Origin: Dictyophora rubrovolvata
Taxonomy: Eukaryota > Basidiomycota > Agaricomycetes > Phallales > Phallaceae
Assembly (NCBI GenBank): GCA_029959195.1
Contig: CP114117.1
Location: 3,286,001 to 3,350,000, forward strand
Direction of reading: 5' to 3'
DNA: 64,000 bases
The first letter of the stretch is position 1; every line of letters begins with the position of its first letter. Of the stretch, positions 56,801-64,000 are shown piece by piece. The notes under the pieces were generated by a model that did not search any database, was not told the DNA's origin, and worked only from the letters and a program-made list of their open reading frames with translations. A program made the position numbers and the translations under genes.

Positions 56801-59800
56801 ATGACTAACATTGACAAATGGTTCCTTACGCGGATGCAGTACATCGCCAACATGGAATCCCTCCTCTCGTAAGTGTTTCCGTTCTTTTTCGGCTTCTGAT
56901 AGTGCAGAAACCTATATCATTGGATTGCAGGCGGTGTAATTTGCAGACCATCTCTACAGATTTGCTCCTCTACGCAAAGCGGTACGGATTCTCGGATCGT
57001 CAGTTGGCCAAGGTTCTTGGGTCGACCGAGCTGGCTGTTCGTCGTTTGCGGCAAGAAAACAACATCGTCACATTCGTCAAGCAGATTGACACAGTAGCGG
57101 CCGAATTCCCTGCGTATACCAACTACCTTTACACCACGTATAATGCCGCTGAGAACGACGTGACGTTCAACGATCACGGTGTGATGGTGCTTGGTTCTGG
57201 TGTCTATCGTATTGGATCATCTGTCGAATTCGATTGGTGTGCAGTCCGTGCCATCCGAACTCTGAGGGATCAAGGCCTTAAAACCATTATGGTCAACTAC
57301 AATCCCGAGACCGTCAGTACAGATTATGACGAAGCTGACCGACTTTATTTCGAAAACATCAGCCTAGAAACCATTCTTGACATATATGATCTCGAACAAG
57401 CTAAAGGTGTTATTCTATCCATGGGTGGCCAAACCCCGAATAATATTTCCTTACCTCTTTACCGTCAAAATGTCAACATCTACGGAACGTCACCTGAAAT
57501 GATTGACACCGCTGAGAATCGATACAAGTTTTCTCGGTTGCTGGATAAGATTGGTGTGGACCAACCATTATGGAAGGAGTTGACCAGCTTCACAGAGGCA
57601 GAATCCTTTTGCGAGAAAGTTGGTTACCCTGTTTTAGTCCGACCTTCCTATGTATTATCTGGTGCTGCGATGAATGTAGTGTCTAGTGGGGACGACCTCC
57701 ATGTGTATCTTACTCAAGCATCTGCCGTCTCTCGCGATCATCCTGTCGTCATCACCAAGTACATCGAAAACGCCAAGGAAATCGAAATGGACGCAGTGGC
57801 AAAAGATGGGAAATTGGTCATGCATTACATTTCTGAACATGTTGAGAACGCGGGTATTCATTCGGGTGACGCGACGTTGATTTTGCCGCCACAAGACCTC
57901 GATCCCGAAACCGTTCGCCGTATTACAGATGCCACTAGTAAGATTGGAAACGCTCTCAACGTCACTGGTCCATTCAACATTCAATTCATTGCCAAAAACA
58001 ATGAAATCAAAGTTATTGAATGTAACTTGCGAGCAGCACGGTCCTTCCCCTTCGTTTCAAAGGTAACAGGTATCGATGCGATCGAGATGGCTACAAAAGT
58101 CATGCTAGGTATACCGGTGGAACCATATCCCGCACTCAATTTACCTCCGGACTATGTGGGAGTCAAAGTCGCACAGTTTAGTTTCAGCAGACTTTCAGGA
58201 GCCGACCCGGTCTTGGGTGTTGAAATGGCTTCTACGGGTGAAGTCGCTTGCTTTGGACGGGACAAATACGAAGCCTACTTAAAGGCAACGATTTCCACTG
58301 GTATAGTTCTTCCTAAGAAAAACATCTTACTCTCAATTGGAAGCTACAAGGAAAAGATGGAGCTCTTACCTTCTGTTCAGAAGTTGGCTGCCGCAGGATA
58401 TAATCTCTTTGGAACGGCTGGAACGGCGGATTTCTTTACAGAACATAATGTTCCAGTCAAAGTACGCTATGATTCCTCTTTTGTATCATTTATTGAATTC
58501 CGCTTTCGTTAGTATTTGGACATACTCCCTGAAGGAGAGAAGCTGAAGTCCGAATACTCTCTTACCCAACATCTCGCAAACAATCTCATCGACATGTACA
58601 TCAACTTACCTTCGAAGAATCACTATCGGAGACCCGCTAGCTATACCAGCAAGGGCTACCGCACGCGTCGTTTGGCTGTTGATTTCGCGGTCCCTCTTAT
58701 TACCAATGTCAAGATTGCCAAGTTGCTAGTTGAAGCTATTGTCAGGAAGTTGCCTTTAGACGTTTCCAGCGTTGACTATAAGACTTCCCATACGAGTCAC
58801 ACTTTCCCGGGACTTATCAACGTTTTTACGTTTATCCCGGGTTTAGTGGAGAAGGGGACTGCCGACTTTGCCAGCGTCACAAAATCATCTCTCAGTGCAG
58901 GACTTACCACTGCTGTGATTTCTCCGGCGGGATTGAGTGGTGGTATTGAAGATGAACCAACGCTTCATATAGTGCATGGCAACGCGACTGGCAACGCGTA
59001 TTGTAATTATGCTTTAGCAACGACGGCCACGGCTTTAAACTTGAAGAAACTTGAGGATGAAGATATCCTAGCTGAGACCAAATTCCTGTTCATACCGTTG
59101 GACAAATCTACCGGTAGAACTACGATCGATTCTATCACTGTCGTTTCTGAGCATTTTACCTCCTGGCCTTCTGACAAGCCCATCATTACAGATGCAAAGG
59201 GATCTGATTTGGCCTCTGTTCTTCTGCTTGCCAGTCTGCACAATCGCAGTGTGCATGTAACGGATGTCAAAACTAAAGACGATGTTCTCCTAATCTCTTT
59301 GAGCAAGGAGAAGCAACTTAAGGTCACCTGTGACGTAGCTGTGTTCTCCCTGTTCTTTGCTAGCGAAGATTGGCAGAATGCTCCTTGCTTGCCGACTAGG
59401 CTGAATCAATCTGCTCTGTGGCAATACTTACCCATCATCGATATGTTCTCGGTCGGTGATGTTCCTTACAGACTTGGCCGGCATCTTGGCAAGAACGTTT
59501 CTGCGAATAGCGGTATCGAAGAAACTTTACCCCTGTTGCTGTCCTCTGTAGCTCAAGGCAAGCTGACGTTGAATGATATCATGCAACGATTGCATGACAA
59601 CCCAGCTAAAATCTTCTCGCTCCCTGATCAAGCGCATACGCAAGTCGAGGTTGTAGTCGGAAGGAAAGCCACATTCGAACGAAATGATGGTTTCTGGTCT
59701 CCTCTGGCCTCGACATCTATCACAGGTGCTGTACATCGTATTTCAATTCATGGGCAAACAGTATGTCTCGATGGTGCTACTTTCGGAGCTGCGATGGGAC

Positions 59801-61089
59801 GTGATGTCTCTGGTGCCGCAGTTGTGGTTGTCAGACCTGCGGAACGTCGAACTTCGCTCGTTTCCGTCGCAAGACCAATTGTAGTGGCGGAGCAGCCATC
59901 TCCTATAGCGGTAAACGCAGCGCAACCTGCCGTTCTCTCTGTGACTACTACTCAAGTTGTTCAAGATAGACTACACGTTCTCAAAGTCCCCATTCATCCT
60001 TCTTTCCACCGTCGCCACATTCTTACCGTTAAACAATTCTCTTCGAGAGATGATATCCATGAACTATTCAGCTTAGCTCATGAAATGAGACTTCAAGTGG
60101 AACGTAACGGCGTTATGGACATCTTGAAAGGACGCGTTCTTTGTAGCATATTCTACGAACCATCTACGAGAACGAGTAGTTCTTTTGATGCTGCGATGAA
60201 ACGCTTGGGAGGTGAGGTCGTTCAGGTGACTGCGGATAAATCTTCCGTAGCCAAGGGCGAGAGTTTGGCGGATACAGTTCGAACACTAGGATGTTATGGG
60301 GACGCAATCGTTTTGCGACACCCTGATGTGGGTAGTGCGCAACTAGCTGCCAAATACTCTCCCGTGCCTATCATAAATGCAGGAGATGGAATTGGTGAAC
60401 ATCCTACTCAGGTAAGTGACCGAGTTCTCTTCTTGAGAATGAAATATATCGATTGAGGGTTGTTGCTTAGGCCCTGCTGGACATCTTCACGATACGATCG
60501 GAGCTGGGAACTGTGAACGGCCGAACCATCACAATGCTGGGTGATCTCAAGCATGGTCGAACTGTTCACAGTCTTGTTAGTCTTCTCTGCCTATATTCAG
60601 TGACGCTCAATTTCGTGTCACCTCAAACTTTGACGATGCCTGCCAATGTGGTCACTGCGGCTCGGCAAGCAGGTGTCACCGTTCACGTTACGGAAAATTT
60701 AGAAGACGTACTGGCAGAAACGGACGTCCTCTACGTAACTCGTGTTCAAAAAGAGAGATTTGACAGCGAGAACGATTGGCTTCGGGTTAAAGACTCGTAT
60801 CGGGTTAATCATTCGGTTTTAGCGCGTGCTAAGCCTGAAATGATTGTCATGCATCCTCTGCCACGTCTTCAGGGTTAGTTCTTTGAATATGATTGTTCCA
60901 CGTCGAAGTTGCTAATCTATGAAGCAGAAATTGATCCTGAAGTTGATTTTGATTCTCGTCGGGCTGTGTATTTCCGGCAAATGCGATATGGGTTATTTGT
61001 ATGCCGTCTTCCATACTCTATGCCAATCCAACAGCCGATTTACTGCTCTTTAGGTTCGCATGGCACTACTAGCCAGCGTTATGGCTTAA
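53826..61089 (+). CDS. Pyrimidine multienzyme: carbamoyl-phosphate synthase + aspartate transcarbamoylase (URA2/pyrABCN type)
   Basis: Catalyses the first two steps of UMP synthesis in the cytosol: glutamine-dependent carbamoyl phosphate formation, then transfer to aspartate. About ten exons encode ~2,240 aa. In order: glutamine amidotransferase (FGICLGHQ nucleophile near residue 340, FHPES), two ATP-grasp synthetase halves ([15 protein letters not shown] in the first; [17 protein letters not shown] in the second; GGQT in both), a regulatory region, a dihydroorotase-like domain without the metal-binding HxH, then ATCase ([18 protein letters not shown] near 1995, [26 protein letters not shown]). 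It ends [12 protein letters not shown]. Lack of DHOase zinc ligands is normal in fungi, where a separate enzyme does that step. Intact. In such enzymes UTP inhibits the synthetase; not visible in sequence. Confidence 0.96.
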
Positions 61090-61679
61090 ATTCGGTAAAC
61101 GGCCAGTGTACGAGAAAAGAAAGCGAAAGAGATCTCCACAAACATATTTACCATTATCTAAACTGGAATTGGAGGAAAATCATCTATATCTATTTATCAA
61201 TCATATACACCTAGACTTTCAGGCATTTCATGTGTATCTCATGTTCTTTTGGTGGAATAGTTTTTATTGCCGATGGGAGACAAGATGCGAACAAAATAGC
61301 AAAATGTACAAGTAGATCATGACTATATAGTTCTTGATTCGCATCTATCTGGGATTACAAGAAGTCAATGGAAACGTGAATAGCCCTAAACATTGAATAT
61401 ATGTTTAGCACAGATATGGTCCTTGCACGATAATGTAGGTTACTCACAGTCTATTTACAAAACTGTTGAAAAGTAAATTTCAAAGTAAAAATGCGGTCTA
61501 GAGTGGAAGACAACAAAAAGAATGAATGTTCGGGAACTATATCAAATGTAACATCACGATGACAGGAATAATACAAGTGTTTTTTTGTGTAGCAGGAGTA
61601 ACGAAGTTGAGTGATTATATATAGATGTTTTGGCTTGCATTTTTGAAAGATCGTCGCAGAGCGGAGTTGTCATTTGACT
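61090..61679. other. Intergenic, convergent 3' ends
   Basis: 590 bp AT-rich, between the pyrimidine gene and the Dpb4-like gene; no gene seen. Confidence 0.5.
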
Positions 61680-62463
61680 TCAATGATTCCCTTCATGCAT
61701 ATCTACATCGACACTAGGACCTTCTCTCGTCTCTGGGACAACCACACCGTCCACATGATCTGTATGGTTTATTTGGGGTTGAGATGGCGGAACAGCTGCT
61801 TTCGACGGCGCATCCTTTTCTTTGGTTTTGCCTTTCAATTCAGGAGGCTTGTTCTTCCCCTTTTCGGGTTTCATTCCCTGTCGAAAAACTTTTGATCAAG
61901 AGTTTTTGGTCAGAAGGCTTGCTAAAGAGCGATCATAAGAAGGTCGACCATACTTTCTAATTCACTTTGAAATTGTTCTGCACAGGTTTCGAGAGACGGA
62001 AAGTTGACGTTTTCCAAAGCTTTTGAAACGTCTGCTGCAGATATTGTTTTGTGTGCTCGAGAGGTGGCGACTTCCTGCGAACTTTGAATAGAATTAGATT
62101 GAGCTTTTGAGAAAAGAAAATAACCGTACGCTGATGCTGAGAATTAAATTTAGAGTTAGTTTTTGGGTTCAGTTTGTATTCAAAAGGGTAATTAATACTC
62201 ACTCAGATGGTTTATAAAGACTGTAGCGCTCTTCACAAGTGCTGTGATCGTTTCATCCTCCAACTTGAATCCCGGATGAACCTGTCTACAAATTTCACGG
62301 TCGAATTCTAAGAATGAGAGAAGCGAACAAATACCCCGGACTGAGCAAGTTGAGTAACAAGCAACTTGGGTAACTCTACATCTTCAATTCCTTCTGAACC
62401 GGCATCTTGTTGGGTTTGAGAAAGAGAAGGTGCCGGATTTAAAGGATCCTTTCGAGGAGGCAT
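61680..62463 (-). CDS. Histone-fold protein, Dpb4-like (DNA polymerase epsilon subunit D)
   Basis: Dpb4/POLE3-type proteins pair with another histone-fold subunit in DNA polymerase epsilon and in chromatin remodelling complexes. The start MPPRKDPLNPAP is followed by ELPKLLVTQLAQSG; across the first intron comes VHPGFKLEDETITALVKSATVFINHL, then TSAY, EVATSRAHKTISAADVSKALE and FPSLETCAEQFQSELE: the three-helix histone fold. The C-terminal tail is Lys/Pro/Glu-rich (KPEKGKNKPPELKGK) and ends VDMHEGNH. Two junctions are unclear: 51 nt at 62075-62125 read through in frame but look like a former intron, and the splice into the tail does not resolve cleanly. So exon limits near the end are approximate. 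Confidence 0.75.
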
Positions 62464-63302
62464 TAGCGACGCCTTGATGACAGACTCCGGGTTCGACTCA
62501 TCGAGAACCAAGTGGGCAAACTCTGTTCGAGTTGAAGCTCCGACGCTAATTGTCACAATTTCAGCAGCGCAGGACTCGGACACGAATCATGCGGAATGTT
62601 ACGAGTATATGCAAACAGCTTTTTACGTATATATCCAAACAAATTAAAAGCATCTTTACAGCGTGAAATCTCTAGTAAGCTCTAGATTAATCAGCGATAT
62701 TTAACAAACTGCTCAATTGATCATAGTTTCCTAATCCCATTTTCCTAATCCCATTCATTGCACCATTTCTCCCATGCCTTGTCTTCGAAAACTTGGGTGT
62801 CGATTAGACGAGGATGTCTGCCTTATATCCATGTCGGCGCATGGATTATGAAGCAAAACAAGTTCGCGCAAAAAACGACGTGTTCTCATACTGTGGTGCG
62901 TTCCTCCGGATGGAGAAGAAACTATGCCTTTCCTCTTATGCTTAAATCCCGTCAGTTTATTCTCTTAAAGGGTATTCGACTGCTCTTATTCCTTCAGAAT
63001 CACCTAGCAGAATGAACTTATCACTACAATTCGATATTTAGGATTGTCGGAATGAGAAACGAGCAGTTTTTCTCAAAAGTTGCTTGACTGTTACTAAAAG
63101 ACCATCTGCTTCGGGTAAGAAACATTTGTCAACGAGTGATTATCGACTGATAATCAAGTTTTGAATACATACGCAGTTTGAAAGCCGAGCTGAGGCAAGC
63201 GCATGCGAGTTTAAACTCAGTGACGACCAACTTTCCTCTTGCTTTCCTCTTGCTTTCCTCTTGCTAACATTTAACTCGACCTGTTTTCGTCGTCAATCAC
63301 TG
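62464..63302. other. Intergenic with a small tandem repeat
   Basis: 839 bp. No convincing gene: short ORFs near 62758-63015 have no family pattern. A three-copy 11-bp repeat (ctttcctcttg) lies at 63231-63263, about 40 bp before the next start codon. Confidence 0.5.
63231..63263 (+). repeat. 11-bp tandem repeat, three copies
   Basis: ctttcctcttg occurs three times in a row without mismatch. Confidence 0.95.
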
Positions 63303-64000
63303 ATGGACCAATGCAACGAAGATAAGCTATTATCACATTTTATTGAACTCGGAAATGAAATACAGTAAGTAACATTGTATAAGAAAATACACGTTACTGA
63401 TACGAAATTATCAGAACAATCTGCGAGCCGGTCCAATTAGCTTGGGAGTGCCGTGCGTAAAGCACAACAAAGGCTCTCTTCCATCACGCGGAAATTGAAC
63501 AACATCCACAACCCCAAACTTGCGGTAAACAGGGTAGCTCCGAACATACTTTACAATACCTTCACAATAGCAATTTACGAGTCGACTTGCCCTTGGAGAA
63601 CTGCTTTGGAGATCTTGCATGTCTCTCGTCATTGGAGGAAGTCTGCGCTGGGATGGCCATCTTTATGGGGATATCTGGACTTCAATACTTCAGAGGCAAT
63701 TCTCGATTTATTCATCAGCCGGTCGGAGAATGCTCCTTTGACATCTTCAATAAATAATAAACCTTATCACAAGTTATTGAACATTCTCCAACTTCGCGCA
63801 AATCTTATTTTACCTCGTTTACGTTTCTGATTCTACATCTTTCATCGACCGGGTTGCCCCCGATCGAGCAGGTCTTACGGGAATTTCAATTACAACCACT
63901 TCAGTTGCAACGCTTAGATATCACGTTGTCCCTCGAGTGGGTGAACAGGTCACCACCATTCACGCTGAACATGGATGTCTCCTGTCTCCGAGAATTGAAA
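63303..64000 (+). pseudogene. F-box-like protein gene, damaged and cut by the window end
   Basis: The ATG at 63303 opens MDQCNEDKLLSHFIELGNEIQ, a typical start of basidiomycete F-box proteins. A short intron (gtaagt...cag, about 63365-63413) follows, but the next exon meets TAA at 63458-63460. The expected coiled-coil and F-box continue in another frame: KAQQRLSSITRKL, then CPWRTALEILHVSRHWRKSALGWPSLWG (parts CPWRTALEIL and SRHWRKSALGWPSLWG), LDFNTSEAILDLF. Near 63830 the frame changes again to GLPPIEQVLREFQLQPLQLQRL, and runs on to the window edge. F-box proteins pick substrates for SCF ubiquitin ligases. At least two breaks suggest a pseudogene, unless unusual introns explain them. Confidence 0.65.

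Noticed and set aside
62758-63015. 85-aa plus-strand ORF
   Set aside because: No recognisable pattern and no supporting neighbours; too weak to call a gene.

Overview
This window looks like nuclear DNA of a filamentous basidiomycete, most likely an Agaricomycete. Genes are broken by many introns of about 50-60 bp. Several proteins are typical of that group: a FunK1-type kinase, an F-box protein with the CPWRTAL and WRKxALG motifs, a Dap1/MAPR protein, and a tiny 'MGSIFSAIG' protein. The pyrimidine enzymes are fused in one CPSase-ATCase polypeptide as in fungi. No bacterial features, rRNA, tRNA or CRISPR were seen.

Left part (1-9.9 kb): a short-chain dehydrogenase (SDR), a secreted pectin methylesterase with a 10-nt micro-exon, a family 1 UDP-glycosyltransferase (UGT), and a small cluster encoding a cysteine-rich secreted peptide and a serine-rich secreted protein, each with a decayed copy. 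Foldback MITEs start to appear here.

Repeat island (about 10-28.2 kb): MITEs, then two broken Ty3/Gypsy chromovirus copies in the same orientation, sharing ~406-bp LTRs that begin TGTCAGGG and end in CTGACA or TTGACA. Solo LTRs of at least four families are inserted into them, several with clear target duplications. One gag region also carries a 2.35-kb insert of unknown class with two orphan ORFs. Fragments of another LTR and of a LINE follow.

UGT duplications (28.2-32.6 kb): a deleted UGT pseudogene, then a second complete UGT. Both complete UGTs give 510-aa models with the same 11 exons, including a GC-AG intron.

Right part (32.7-64 kb): mainly single-copy genes. In order: serine carboxypeptidase S10, FunK1 kinase, a LINE fragment, an IFI6/ISG12-like membrane protein, Rab18-type GTPase, Dap1/MAPR (divergent from Rab18 over 99 bp), a 981-aa low-complexity nuclear protein, a second SDR, the MGSIFSAIG protein, a Whi2-like BTB protein, DPH3, the pyrimidine multienzyme (7.3 kb), a Dpb4-like histone-fold protein, and a damaged F-box gene cut by the window edge.

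Gene models were built by hand from splice sites. Where I say a model was checked, exon lengths sum to a multiple of three and family motifs stay in frame. No homology search was possible, so family names rest on recognised motifs.
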